Assembly: GCA_964023275.1 (NCBI GenBank)
Contig: OZ029916.1
Coordinates: forward strand, 43,746,896 to 43,810,895
Source of the DNA: Norana najaformis
Taxonomy: Eukaryota > Annelida > Clitellata > Crassiclitellata > Hormogastridae
DNA length: 64,000 nucleotides
Direction: 5' to 3'
Numbering within the stretch: position 1 is the stretch's first letter; every line of letters begins with the position of its first letter. Below the pieces are notes generated by a model. It made no database searches and was not told the origin of the DNA. It worked only from the letters and a program-made list of their open reading frames with translations. Shown piece after piece: positions 52,755-64,000 of this stretch. The position numbers were made by a program, and so were the translations under genes.

Positions 52755-55700
52755 ATGGCTGACGAGTTCTTTGGTCCTGCATTACCACCCAAGACAACAG
52801 ATGAGACTGAGAATCCATCAAGAGAACCGCATCACAAGCGGAAGCACTCAGAATCCTCATCTTCAGACTCAAGCAGTTCAAGTTCATCGAGCACTTCTGA
52901 TTCAGGCTCTCACAAACGCAGACGTCTTTCCCACAAAGAACTTTCTCGTGCAAAAACAGTTGTCCAAAAACAGTATGGTGCACCTGATAGGCCAAGCACT
53001 GAAAGCTCTGTGAGTTCATTTATTGGTCCAGTTATGCCAGCCGGATTTCTGGAAAATAAGGATGAGGAGTTTGGTGATGGACAAGATTGGGGACCAAAAC
53101 CCCCAGGAGATGACAACAACGAAATAGAATCCACAGTAGATGAGATCGAACGACGAGCCGAACGAATGAAAAACAAGCTTCTGAACAAGGTGCTCTACCG
53201 CTTTCTAAAATCAACAAGACTCTGGTGCTGGAAAGAAGACACTAGCTGAATGCTTAAGTACATGAATTATCTGATAAAAAAGCTCACTATTTGTGTCTTG
53301 CAGATGGACAGTAATGCTGTCTTTTGAACTGTTTGCAAACAATTGAAGACTTGTCTTTTTTCAGCTACCCACACTTGAGGTGAATTCATAAATTAGTGCA
53401 ATATAAGTACCTGATTAATAACATACTAATAATTATTATTAATCATTAATAATAAAATTGGCTGACAGCAGACAAAAATGAATTTGTTCTTGCGACAAAC
53501 TGTGCACATTGTAGTTATATTAGTGTCTGGTGTTGGCAAACTTCACTCTTAAGAGTGTATGCTGGAAAGAGTGAAAAATAGAATAAGTTTATTGGAAAAT
53601 ATGGGCTAAGAACTTTATCCAGTAAATTTGTTCAGCTTTGTGTAACATAGCTTCATAGTACTTTAGTTGTACAGAAAAATTCGACAAGCTTTTTATCCCA
53701 CTTTAAAACTTTTAATTTTTTCCATGGTCATAATTACTGGTTGAATATCACCTCAGAAAATTTACATTACATTGGAAATAGTATTATCCCTGGTCAGATT
53801 TAGACAAATAAAAAGAGATGTCATATGGTCGACCCCTGGTGCACTTGAAAAGTTTTTTTACTATTATAATTATTTTGTAATAAAAGTATTGTATCTCAAA
53901 TAAGGGGCTCCAAATTTGGTGAAAGAAACAAATGGGAAAAAAGTGATGATATTGTTAAATAATATAATTACAGAGCCTTTTATATTTATATTACGAATTC
54001 TTTGTATTTCAAAGGATAATGAAGATCTGAGTAATGTGAAACCAGAGAGAGAATCATGGATGATGGAACTTCCTCCGGAGCGAACTGGAAACTTTGCTCT
54101 CGTTGCAAGGAAATTCAGCATGGCAGTGCCATCTGCCAACAAAGATCGTTCATCTTGGACAGACACTCCTGGTGACCGTGCTAGAAAAGAACAGGTAAAT
54201 GCCGACATGATAGCGAATGTGTGGTAAGGGTAAATGACTTTCATGTACCTTTTTCCCTTACCTTGGTAATTTCATAATGGTAATTCATAAATTACTGGTT
54301 AGTTACGAGTAATTACAGTAACAGTAACTGCCAATTTACTGTTAATTTTTGAACCCTTCTTATATGAATAGTTCATTACGTATCCGTATTGTTCCAAATG
54401 TAAGTTATGTAATTAGTTGTCTGGATGGTTATTACACATCAAATCAACCAATATTAAGGTGACTGTACATCACACCATCTTGGATTTTAATGAAATTTGA
54501 CACACTTTTTCTATTACCAGTTATAAAGAATGTCTGAAAATTTTACCTGACTATCTCCAGAATTGTTGGAATTACAGAATTTTAAACATTTCACGACTTT
54601 ACAAAAAATTGAATGTTTCACAATCTTTGACTTGCTGTAAATCCGGTAGTAACAGGGATAGAAGCCTGAAATTCTCAGCTTTTTTCAGTTTCTTGTGCTG
54701 ATTACTAATATGCAAAATCCCTTTTTGTAGCACTTTCAAAGAAACCTTTGAAGGTGCACAAGTGATACAATAGTTCATTTGGGCTCAAGTGTGTTGCCTA
54801 TTTCTTTCAAAGGATTTGCTTTCTGGGAAGCTACCAGCTGAAGAGAAGATTTCCCTTGAATCCAGTCGACTTGCAGAGAGAGATTCTGAATATGCACAAC
54901 AAATTGAAGATTATAACGTAAGCCGTTAGCAGTAGTAATTCATATAATAAATATATATATATAGTAATTGTTTTTAGTAAATTTTAGTAGTATTTGTCTT
55001 GGATAGTGGTAATCGTACTATGCTTTTGAAATTTGTTTTGGCTAAACAGTTAAGTTGAGTTGAGGCATGTGGATCACTTCAAAGACAGTGACAAAAGGGT
55101 GTTACTTTTAAATAGAGATAAATATATTATAATTTTGTATAACTTGCAGTAGGTAAAATATATTCTCGTTATGTATAGCCTCTTAGAATAATTCTCTTAC
55201 ATGGTTAAATAAAAAGTTGCAATTTATGGGAAATTTGCTTTTGAGTCTAAGATGATTGCTGATGAATTAAATATGTCGATTTAAGCATGATCGCTGAGTT
55301 TAGTTTTTTTAAAGATTATAAATGTAGTTAAATTTGTTGTTCCGATGCATAATTTTTTTCTTGTTGTCTGTTTCAGAAATCCAAGAAGCGTGAAAAATCA
55401 CTGCTAGAGTTACACAGCGAGAAGTCCAAAGATCATGTAAGTAGTCCGGACTTGCTGTTCAAGGTCACTGTCTTTCACCTTTTGTCTAAATGTGGCATCA
55501 GTGGCCACAAGGTTTTTATAAGTTCATTGTCTTGACTCCAAAAGTGTTTCAGAGACTTGAACACCTGATCCCTTAAGTTTAACTCAACATTCATTTTCTG
55601 TTTACCTTAGGACGCACTTGTTTAGATCGTTTGGATAGCCATGTGACCAGGGCTTTTGAGAGATGCTTGAAAGGTGCTATATAAATGCTTGTTACATTAC

Positions 55701-56402
55701 ATTACATCTGACCTGAAGACTTCTGTAATTTTTTTTCATTAGACATAGGACATCAGTCAGTTGGTTTCATTAGCTGAATCCCTAAGGCAGACGAGATGTG
55801 GTCGTAGAAAACAACGAACACACACATGCACATGTTTGACATTTTTAAGGCCATGTAACTGATGTATGTATGTGTATGGCCATTTATATAGCGCCTCTTA
55901 GACTTTGCCTTAAGAATATAGTGTAAGGTATTTGGATATTTATTCAGGATAATTATACCCATGTTCTCTCCCTTAAAATTCTTGGAGCTTTGAAGCAGAA
56001 TGTTGTGAGGAACCTCAGCTGCTCTGAACCTCCATTTGTCTGGTCTTTTTTCAATTGGTAAACCTTTTAAAATTTCTACTTTTTCCAATGTTTTAATTTT
56101 TTTAAATCCTAGTGATATTTTGGTGTTATCAGTTTTGTGAATTTTTGAAGAAGAAAAAGAAACACAAGAAAGAAAAGCACAAGGACAAGAAGAAGAAGAA
56201 GAAAAAGAGCAAAGATATGGAAGAAGAAAAAGAACGGAAGAACAAGAAAAAAGAAAAGGTCCCAGAACGTCGCCCATTTGACCGAGATGTCGATCTGAAA
56301 ATAAGTCACATGGACGATACCCAACGGCAGGCAATTATCAAACGATCCCAACAGCTGAGTGGTCGTTTTGGACATGGCAGTTCAACAGGGAAGTTCCTTT
56401 GA
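52755..56402 (+). CDS. GPALPP1: GPALPP motif-containing protein 1
   Basis: A conserved nuclear protein (human KIAA1704) of unknown biochemical role. Five coding exons, all phase 0: 52755-53189, 54015-54194, 54813-54917, 55377-55436 and 56133-56402, giving about 349 residues. The N-terminus has one clean FFGPALPP motif and a degenerate FIGPVMPAGF; human has several. A Ser-rich stretch (about 33-52) and an ERRAERMKNKL helix follow. Then come the diagnostic RESWMMELPPE and DRSSWTDTPGDRARKEQ (human RESWMTELPPE, DRSIWTDTPADRERK), a Lys-rich block, and the terminal RPFDRDVDLK...SGRFGHG. The coding exon begins one base after a splice acceptor, so a non-coding exon precedes it. The last exon could start at 56133 (tatcag|) or 56151 (ttgaag|), a six-codon difference. 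Candidate AATAAA signals lie at 57143 and 57219. Confidence 0.95.
53325..53460 (+). mobile_element. Retroposon family D 3' tail
   Basis: 'tttgcaaacaattgaagact' and 'tttcagctacccacactt' match 59930-60010, where the phrase encodes LKTYLFPVT, a reverse transcriptase end. In GPALPP1 intron 1. Confidence 0.55.
54433..54560. mobile_element. Partial copy of the palindromic MITE family
   Basis: 'acatcaaatcaaccaatatt', 'aaggtgactgtacatcacac' and 'atcttggattttaatgaaat' match one arm of the element at 35008-35249. In GPALPP1 intron 2. Confidence 0.65.
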
Positions 56403-56847
56403 ACGAGTCGATGTCAGCGGTATAGAACTGGTAATGTTTTAAAACAATGTGTTTCTAAAGACAGTTTCAGAAATTTGTGCAAGCATCTTCGCTTATCCTG
56501 CAGAAAGGCAAGTCATCTGAGCACATATATTAGTAATTAATTAGTAATTAAGATTTTCAAAAGATATTTGTTAATTGTACTTCGGTGGAATAGTCGGATG
56601 TCTGCTTTCAACTGCGGCATCTAGGTTTTAATTCCTAGTGCATTGCGTGAAATTGGCACTTCATTACCAAGCTGTGCAATTCAAATGAAAATGTTGGTTG
56701 CATTGTTGAACTCTTCTTCTTCTTGTAGTTGCTTCTCTTGTGGTCTAACTTCTCATTTTTCATCAGACAAGCGTAACTGTTAATCTGGTGTTTGTGAAAT
56801 TTTATATGATGAAACACAGTGAACTTTACTGATAATTTGATGAGTAA

Positions 56848-56925
56848 TTAAGATAAGAGATTTTTGCAGTGCCCAAAGTCATGGGAACCAGCTTATTTGC
56901 AGGTGCTCAGTCAAAACTGTTCTGC
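56848..56925 (-). mobile_element. Retroposon family A tail remnant
   Basis: Contains 'agcccaaagtcatgggaacc' and 'gtgctcagtcaaaac'-like blocks only. Confidence 0.45.
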
Positions 56926-57769
56926 GCAGTGGTGTAACATTTGTTGTTGTTTCTTGTTCATTCTAATAGGTAATTTTGTTATGGAGCGAATTTGCTTTAT
57001 AATTCTTGAATATTTGGACTTTGCCCGAATCTGTGTGCTTCGGAATTATTTCTTGCTCTGCTTTGCATTTTGTGCATTGTGTCTGTGTGTTTGGGAATTT
57101 AGCCAGTATGAATGAAGTTTGCGCCCCTCCCCCACAGCAAAAAATAAAGCACAGACCATTTTGTGACATGAAATCAGCTCTTTGTGAGTCCGTAAAAGAA
57201 GTAAACGAGTTCATTGAAAATAAAGATGATAACAAAAGATAGTGCTGTTTCAAATATTACTATTTAGTAATGCGAGACGAGTCATTTTAATCATTATATT
57301 CCAAGACTGCTATTGTTTTGTTAATCGATCTATTTCATATTGGTCTATTTGACCCATGGGCCCAAAACAATTATCATATTTCGTAATAATTATGTCAATA
57401 ATAATTATAGTAATAATACGTAATACTAAAAACTGTCAACATAAGAGTGAACTAGTGAATTGTGCTAAATGAAAAGGTAACGCTGGTATGAAGCACCATA
57501 GAGCTTAAAATAATTTCGTAAAAATGTGAAGTTCTCCTGCTGGACGATTGTCAATTTTATTTTGTTCACTGTCTGACAGAACGTGGACCGCCTGGTCTTA
57601 CTGGTGGAACAGAATACACGCCATCATCATCTACAATATATGAACAATGACAAAGTTGCTGTTATCATCTACTACATAATCATCACCCACACATCGCATC
57701 CACATAATCAGCATACAGCATAAATTTTAAAGTAGGCCTAATTTCTGACAATAGCAGAATATTCAGTGC

Positions 57770-57842
57770 TCGTGAATAAGCTGGTGCCCTGTGTTTAGCT
57801 TTAAAGTAGCACTCTAGAAATTCTGGAGAGTACGATTGCGAT
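57770..57842 (+). mobile_element. Retroposon family A tail remnant
   Basis: 'gtgaataagctggt' followed by a diverged 'gtagaaat..tacgattgcgat'. Confidence 0.5.
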
Positions 57843-58377
57843 AGCATTTGTTATGTGAGGATAATGTGGATGGTAATAAAACAAAACCACGCTCTGATCA
57901 ACATATTCTATCTGGCATAAAAGTCCAGCAACTTATTTTTGCCATGTTCCCACAGATAAAACTTGTGTTTGTATGCCCTGTTTTTCTGACAAAACTCACT
58001 GTAATCTGTAATTTGCCAGCTAGGCCCTGTAAACTGTGCAAGGACACAGGTATACATGACCAAAACGTTGTGAACATTAACTTTAATGTGGACTACCTCC
58101 AACGCAACACTACTATACTAAACACCATAAAACACACCTTCCTAACTGTCACGTAATCCATTGAACCCTTGGTGGATCCATTGACACAGTGCGGACCAAC
58201 TATGAACTAAGTAGACAGCTGTTTAGTACCAGCTTTGGCCTAACCTCTAGTAGGCCTAATAGCCAAGTAGTAAGGCCTAAATGTGGTACTGTGGTTACTA
58301 CAGTAAACATGCGTCCTATCCACTGATTCTTAGTATAGGTAACGTTAGAGGCCAGTCTAATTTGGATACGATTATAA

Positions 58378-58450
58378 AGATAAGATAACCGTAAGCTCAA
58401 GATTTCGACAGTGCCCAACGAAAGCTAAGTTGTGGGAAACAGGTTATTCA
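58378..58450 (-). mobile_element. Retroposon family A tail overlapping a terminal exon
   Basis: 'gatttcgacagtgcccaacg', 'aaagctaagttgtgggaaac' and 'ggttattcacag' match family A. The predicted stop codon of the tyrosine-cassette gene (58427-58425) and its last residues fall inside this remnant. Confidence 0.75.
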
Positions 58451-60019
58451 CAGAGAGATAAGATTGACAAATATCTTGTTCAGCTTCTTGACCTAAGTCA
58501 TCCAATGCTGAGGCAGCATAGTAAGGCGAGTGTTGCTGTCCTGCTCTGGCTCCCTGTCCCACTGAAGAGTTTGCAAGCGTCTGGCCAACACCTCTTCTCT
58601 GTTCTGAAACATCAATAACTTAACACTGCAAATGTATCTTTTGCAAATGGCTTTGCGGAATGCTTATAATGTGCAAGTAAACACCCGTTACCCATAGGGT
58701 AGAGTAGGTGCTTACCAGTATCTCCTTTACTTGGGACGAATTCTAAGGTCCTGGACACGGGACTAGCGCATCGCAGAACATGTTTCTACTTCCCAGCTTG
58801 CTCTGGTATACCAAACTATAGGCGTACAGCCTGGTAACAGACACGTGACTGCACAAACAACTTTTTGCCTAGGGTTGTTACATGTAGCCCTATCAGCAGG
58901 TTCGAACCAGCAACCTTTCGATCACAGGCCCTGCGCACTAATTGAATTGACCACCGGTATAATATGTACGCTGCCCAAATTTATAGTTTAGGTGAAGCTA
59001 ATGAAATACCCATTTGTATGCGCTTTAATGTAATCATACATTTAGCTTAGGCTTTGTGTAATGTATGTGTAATTGTCTTCTTTGTATCTGTTAGGCATTA
59101 TAACAATTATTACTGTTATTCACCAGATGACAGTAACAGTAAAGAACCTTTCAGTCCATTCGCTAGAGGGCACAAATGACCGCTTAATTATATGTTTAGT
59201 CTGTCTGTAGACATAAGTTGACAAGGTCAAACCAGGCAGAATTTTTTGGTTATTAATAGATAAGAACTTTATTTATATAGTAAAAGATTTTTAAAGTTAT
59301 CCATATCCACCATAATTTCCAGTCTATAGGTGAACCTAATCAGGCACCCATTGTTATACTTCAATCTAATCCTGCAGGCGTACTCTTGTTTCCACACACA
59401 TACCATTTGTGGAATCCAACTGAATCAGATCGGAAGATCCATCCTGATGTGGATTGGCATTTTGACCTCTGGCCACGGCGTAGTAGTCCCCCTCCACGCG
59501 AACGGCTCTGATCTGACCCTGGGCCCTTGGTTGGGCGCAGTCCTGCGGGGGGCCCGCGGGGATGTTGGCCGTACGACTTTCCATTGGCACACGACGACTT
59601 TCTGTAACGTTAAAATGCAATGCAGTGTAAGCCAAACCGTAATATCGTATACTGGTTATGAGATGCTACAACAAAATATTTACATTTTATAATAGAATTA
59701 TTACGTAGAAATCCCTACCTGCCGGCATAACAAAATTACCCATTTTCATGATTCTCCTGATTTGTGCATTCCACTCACTTAATCCCGCCAGGACAGACTC
59801 AGGATCGGCTTTCTCTGGCCAACTACTTGTCCCAAATAACCAAAGACTTGTGGGTTTTCTTGCCTTTTCACACGCTGGTCCTAAGCTATGAAATTCACTA
59901 CCACGGCTGTAGCATTTCACCTTCTGTTTCTCCGATTTCATGTTGCAAACAACTGAAGACTTATCTTTTTCCAGTTACCTGCACTTTGGAAGTGAATTTG
60001 TAAATGAGCATGATATAAA

Positions 60020-60052
<33 letters not shown>

Positions 60053-60923
60053 CATTAGTAGTAGTAGTGGTAGTAGTAGTAGTATAACAAAAATATTATT
60101 ATTATAATTAATACATATTACCATTGCCAGACACCAGACTGGCCTGCGTAGTCGGTTGTCCCTGACTGGCTGTGAGGTTGGTGTTCTTGGGCCGAGCGAC
60201 GGAATAGTAAGGTCCGCCGACGGCACGAACTTCCATCTCTGAAGTGGAAGAAGCTGCGGCGTTAACCGCGTTGCTTGTGGACGCAGGGGGACGAACACCT
60301 GCAATTATTAGCAAAAAATGCTTCAAGTGGTTTTAGAATAGGTTTTATGATGCTTGTCATCATTATGATCATCATCATCATCATGACAATATTTGTTGTT
60401 TAAATAATGTCGGAAGCGCTGTCTCCAGAGCGTTAACAGCATAATGGCAATGTTTCGGAGAGGCAGATGGCATTTCCTCGTTGAACAGCCACCGAAATCT
60501 TCTGGAAGTATTATTATTGTTGTTGTTATCATTATTATTATTAATGTTTAAATTTTATTATTATTATTATTTTATTTTTACTGTTGTTGTTGTTAGTTTT
60601 GTTATTTTAAGCGACACTATCTACAGGTAATGACTATAAGCATAGCCAGACTGCGCTGAGCATTTGTGCATGAAGCACTTGCTCCGGGTGACATAATGTC
60701 AAGAGGAAACCATACACAATCACAAAATGCATTGTCATTTCCTGCGATTTCTTCCAAATTTCTTACTTAAGAAATTATCCTTTCAAAGATTTCTTTGAAG
60801 CAACCATCGATTGATGCCCTGTGCTAAATGATGACGGCGCTATTGGGCTCATTAGATTAGATTACCGGTAGATATAGGCTACTCGTATCCGGTACATATG
60901 TTTCACATCCGGAAATACTAGTT

Positions 60924-60998
<75 letters not shown>

Positions 60999-61523
60999 TA
61001 ATAACAGCATTATTATTATTATTACTATTATGTTATTATATTATTATAATAGTACTATTATACTAGTAGTAATAGTAATAATAATAATAATTATTATTGT
61101 TATTATACTACTACTGCTACCACCACTACTACTATTACTACTATTAATATATTAATAATAGTAGTAGTAGTAATAATAGCAATAATAATAACATACAGCG
61201 GATCTTTTTTGCACATCTGGGGCACCTGAATTGAGTTTTATTGAAGAGGCACTATATGACGGGTACCTACGATATTAAAACATATTACCACTGCCAGACT
61301 CCAGATTGGCCTGCGTAGTCGCTGGTCCCTGGTTGGCTGTGAGGTTGGTGTTCTTAGGCCGAGAGACGGAATAGTAAGGTCCGCCGACCCCACGAATTTC
61401 CACCTCTGAAGTGGAAGAGGCTGCGGCGTTAACCGCGTTGCTTGTGGACGCAGAGGGACGAACACCTGCAATTATTAGCAAAAAATGCTTCAAGTGGTTT
61501 TAGAATAGGTTTTATGACGCTTG

Positions 61524-61584
<61 letters not shown>

Positions 61585-63983
61585 GATATTGTGTTCAGAG
61601 CATTATGGCAATGTTCCGGAGTGGCAGATGGCATTTCCTCGTTGAACAGCCACCGAAATCTTCTGGATGTAGGCCTATTATTATTATTATTATTATTATT
61701 TTATTTTTATTGCTGTTGTTGTTAGTTTTGTTATTTTAAGCGACACTATCTACAGGTAATGACTATAAGCATAACCAGACTGCGCTGAGCATTTGTGCAT
61801 GAAGCACCTGCTCCGGGTGACATAATGTCAAGAGGAAACCATACACAATCAAAGAAAGCATTGTCATTTCCTGCGATTTCTTCCAAATTTCTTACTTAAG
61901 AAATTATCCTTTCAAAGATTTCTTTGAAGCAACCATCGATTGATGCCCTGGGCTAAATGATGACGGCGCTATTGGGCTCATTAGATTAGATTACCGGTAG
62001 ATATAGGCTACTCGTACCCAGTGTAAACGTTTCACATCCAGAAATAAGAGTAAGAATTTTTCCAAATTGAAAGAGACAGGAAAGAAAAACCGAAAGAGTG
62101 ACAAGGAAAGTGAGAGTTAAAGTATGAAACAATAAAGGTGAGAGACAGGCACACAGACAGACAGACAAAACAAGACAGAGAGTGCTCTGACCGTTAGTTG
62201 CTTCTGGTTGCGTCTCTTGTCTCCTACTGACCCCGTACTGACCGGCGAATGACGGATTTCGTTGACTTTCTGCAGGGATCTCTGCGTAGACATCAGGTGC
62301 TTCCTGGCCTCGGTTGCTGGGTCTAGAGGAACTCTGAACCATGTTGTTCTGTCTCTCTGGCGGTCGGTGAGTTGGCATGGCTGAAGAAACCAGAATAACC
62401 ACGAGATAAGTTACAAATGAACTGATTCCTCTTATCTCTCTCTCCTCTCCAACCCCAAACACCACCACCCTATTAGCTGTCTCTTGGTCTGACTTTTGGA
62501 TCTTGATCTGGAACCGAACCCTTCTGCCTATCAATTTTGTTTTGACTGAGCGCCTGTGAATAAGCTGGTCCCCGCGATGTGGCTTTCGTTGGGTGCTGTA
62601 GAAATCTCGGAATTACGATTACGATGAAGTAGGGCACATTGTCAACGTTGGGTTTCCTGTCGTACAAGGGAAGAATAGGGAGGGTGGTAGGCGTTTCCAA
62701 GGGGTAAACACGCCCTTCAGTCCGTGACAGATTACGTTTGCAAAATAAAATATAAAGAAGTGACCTTTAATTTTGGGAGCACATGGTGTCCATGGCCTCA
62801 CAGACCTTCAATGTATGGCGGCCACTTGTAAGGCACTTACAGGAAGATACAATAAATTGATGTCAGGACTTATGCGCGACAACCTGCACTGGATGCGCGT
62901 TCCTCAGCGGATCACCTACAAACTGTGCCTAATTGCATGCAAGGCTCTTACTGGTCCACCGCCAGACTATATATCCGACTTCTGTATTCGAACAGCCGAC
63001 AACCAGAACACGTATCGGCTACGGTCCTCGTCGAGGAATCAACTGCATGATTTTTGTTTTTTAACCCATGTACAGCGCCCTTTTCTTCGGCCTCGGCTGT
63101 GCTCCGGCGCTATATAAATTGTCATTATTATTATTATTATTATTATTCTTATTATTATTATTATTATTATGAGTAGAGCTATACTTTAATAGCTGATAAC
63201 AGTGGTGGTTAGCTATACTCTTTTGGGGCCCTAGACACAGTCAAATTGGGATCCAAAATTTTAGGAAAAAAGGCTGACTACGCTTCTCTCGCTCTTTTCA
63301 CTGTACGCTGACTCCCAAGGCTTGTCTTTACTCGACCACGTGCTCCCCACTGTCTTAATCTGACTTTACTGCGGACAATAACAGCTTTTGGCTGGAGCAT
63401 CTTTTCGGTCGCCGGCCTTAGACTCTGGAGATTTCTTCTAGGAGCCGTTCGCTCTTCAGAGTCTGTGTTGCTCTTTAGATTTTCGACTAAAAGCTCACCT
63501 TCTTGATTCATTCCCTCCGTAGGTTGTTTCAGTGCCTTCTTGGATTTCCCTCTTATCTGTCGACCGAACTCTCTCTGGAATTTGGCTTGCACAACAATTT
63601 TGCTTAGAATCGACCATCGACTGATGCCTTGAGCATTTCAGTGGTGCTTTATAAGTTTTCTGATTATTAGTATTCGTTATTATTATTAACATTCATGATT
63701 ATAATTATTAACATTCATGATTATAATCATTCGTATTCATTATTATTTTCAATATTCATTATTATCATTATAATTCATTATTATTAACAATATTCATTAC
63801 TGTTGTTGATATTAATTATTATTACTAACTAGTGTCGAACTGATATGGATTCTGCTGATCCGTTGTCTGTCCTCCTGCTCCTCCTGCTTCTCCACCTCCA
63901 GTTCTTCCTCCTCCTCCTCTTCGGTTGCTTAGTTCATGGATGGATGAAATGTTACCCCAGTTCGACATGGAAAATGAGGTTTG
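58425..63983 (-). CDS. 3' exons of a gene with tandem-tyrosine cassettes, likely a receptor or adaptor tail
   Basis: Six exons keep one frame: 63983-63830, 62380-62192, 61465-61289, 60298-60122, 59601-59404 and 58603-58425, about 357 residues to the stop. After the first visible exon every junction is phase 1. The chain is polar and rich in Ser, Thr, Gln, Asn and Gly, with no membrane segment. It repeats tyrosine motifs: NPYQF, PDVYAEIP, GGPYYSVSRP, GGPYYSVARP, EGDYYAVARG and HSPYYAAS. YAEI and YYxV forms resemble SH2-binding sites, so this may be the cytoplasmic tail of a tyrosine-signalling receptor or a docking protein; that is inference. Exons 61465-61289 and 60298-60122 are duplicates of equal length. 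The last exon could instead splice out at TTAG|GTCAAG in the same phase, before the retroposon. The 5' part lies beyond the right edge. I recognise no family. Confidence 0.68.
58680..58965 (-). mobile_element. tRNA-derived SINE, minus strand
   Basis: At the right end the minus strand reads ACCGGTGGTCAATTCAATTA then GGTTGCTGGTTCGAACCTG, an A-box/B-box-like head. It lies in the last intron of the tyrosine-cassette gene. Confidence 0.6.
59760..60010 (+). mobile_element. Non-LTR retroposon family D 3' end with RT remnant
   Basis: Frames with frameshifts encode an RT-like end with LKTYLFPVT, followed by an ATT-type tail. It matches 53325-53460. Confidence 0.6.
60110..60910. repeat. Segmental duplication, copy 1 (with exon 60298-60122)
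   Basis: Collinear with 61280-62046: exon, the flank 'gcaaaaaatgcttcaagtgg', 'cctcgttgaacagccaccga', 'gcgacactatctacagg', 'gtgacataatgtcaagagga', the SINE tail 'cgattgatgccct' and 'accggtagatataggctact'. The SINE tail is in both copies, so it inserted before the duplication. Confidence 0.9.
60917..61200. repeat. TAG/ATT/ACT trinucleotide repeat field
   Basis: A pure TAG run of about 75 bases followed by mixed ATT, AGT and ACT repeats between the two duplicated segments. Confidence 0.95.
61280..62046. repeat. Segmental duplication, copy 2 (with exon 61465-61289)
   Basis: Counterpart of 60110-60910. Differences are concentrated in ATT repeat lengths (ATT tract at about 61522-61585). Confidence 0.9.
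62410..62627 (+). mobile_element. Retroposon family A 3' end fragment
   Basis: A good copy ending 'gggtgctgtagaaatctcgg' then 'aattacgattacgat', very similar to 7385-7590. It lies just upstream (transcription sense) of the exon starting at 62380. Confidence 0.85.
62850..63172 (+). mobile_element. Non-LTR retroposon family C with RT C-terminus and ATT tail
   Basis: The + strand encodes NLHWMRVPQRITYKLCLIAC, then KALTGPPPDYISDFC and LRSSSRNQL, a typical CR1/L2-like RT end. It then passes into 'cggcgctatataaatt' and an ATT repeat tail. 5'-truncated, in an intron of the tyrosine-cassette gene. Confidence 0.8.
63600..63665 (+). mobile_element. SINE tail (ATCGACTGATGCC type)
   Basis: 'accatcgactgatgccttga' followed by 'tggtgctttataagttt', as in family C at 46050-46222. 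Confidence 0.6.
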
Positions 63984-64000
63984 CTGGAAAAATACTTCCA

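Noticed and set aside
57006..57242. Plus-strand 78-codon frame after GPALPP1
   Set aside because: GPALPP1 already ends with its conserved C-terminus at 56402, and this frame has no recognised similarity and overlaps likely polyadenylation signals.

Overview
The window is animal (metazoan) nuclear DNA. Five gene models have introns with consensus splice sites, and the rest is dominated by microsatellites, minisatellites, tRNA-headed SINEs, 3'-truncated non-LTR retrotransposons and hAT-type DNA elements. The axonemal dynein assembly factor DNAAF1 points to an animal with motile cilia. The repeat style (many fragments ending near 'gcgctatataaat' plus short tandem tails) suits a marine invertebrate such as an echinoderm, hemichordate, lancelet or lophotrochozoan, but I cannot fix the phylum from sequence alone.

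Layout. 1-3073: non-coding repeats. 3074-7956 (-): a two-exon gene predicting a 215-residue secretory precursor that ends in an amidation/cleavage signal, with no family I recognise. Inside its intron, on the + strand at about 6.34-6.55 kb, is a promoter-like cluster with a possible tiny first exon that is phase-compatible with an orphan exon at 10841-11101. 8-20 kb: repeats, an ETS-site tandem array, and a decayed hAT transposase at about 16.1-17.0 kb. 20649-28811 (-): TMEM30/CDC50, the flippase beta subunit, six exons, first exon not found. 29-34.2 kb: a reverse transcriptase remnant and SINEs. 34248-38470 (+): UBE2M (UBC12), complete, five exons, 183 residues, Cys111. 41872-50802 (-): DNAAF1/LRRC50, nine coding exons, about 856 residues. 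52755-56402 (+): GPALPP1, five coding exons. 58425-63983 (-): the 3' part of a gene encoding a low-complexity chain with repeated tandem-tyrosine motifs, built from phase-1 cassette exons; its 5' part lies beyond the right edge.

The genes alternate in orientation. TMEM30/UBE2M and DNAAF1/GPALPP1 are head to head, while UBE2M/DNAAF1 and GPALPP1/tyrosine-cassette gene are tail to tail. No shared pathway is evident: the recognised genes are housekeeping (lipid flipping, neddylation, a nuclear protein) or ciliary. A 14-bp RFX X-box and a YY1-like site sit upstream of DNAAF1, as expected for a ciliary gene.

The strongest candidates for something undescribed are the tyrosine-cassette gene, which has a duplicated exon and a last exon running into a retroposon, and the two-exon secretory precursor. 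Secondary points are two GC-AG introns supported by reading frame, minisatellites grown from splice-site sequence in TMEM30 and UBE2M introns, and a 79-bp near-perfect palindrome. All exon joins were deduced by eye from frame, splice consensus and remembered family conservation; no search was run.
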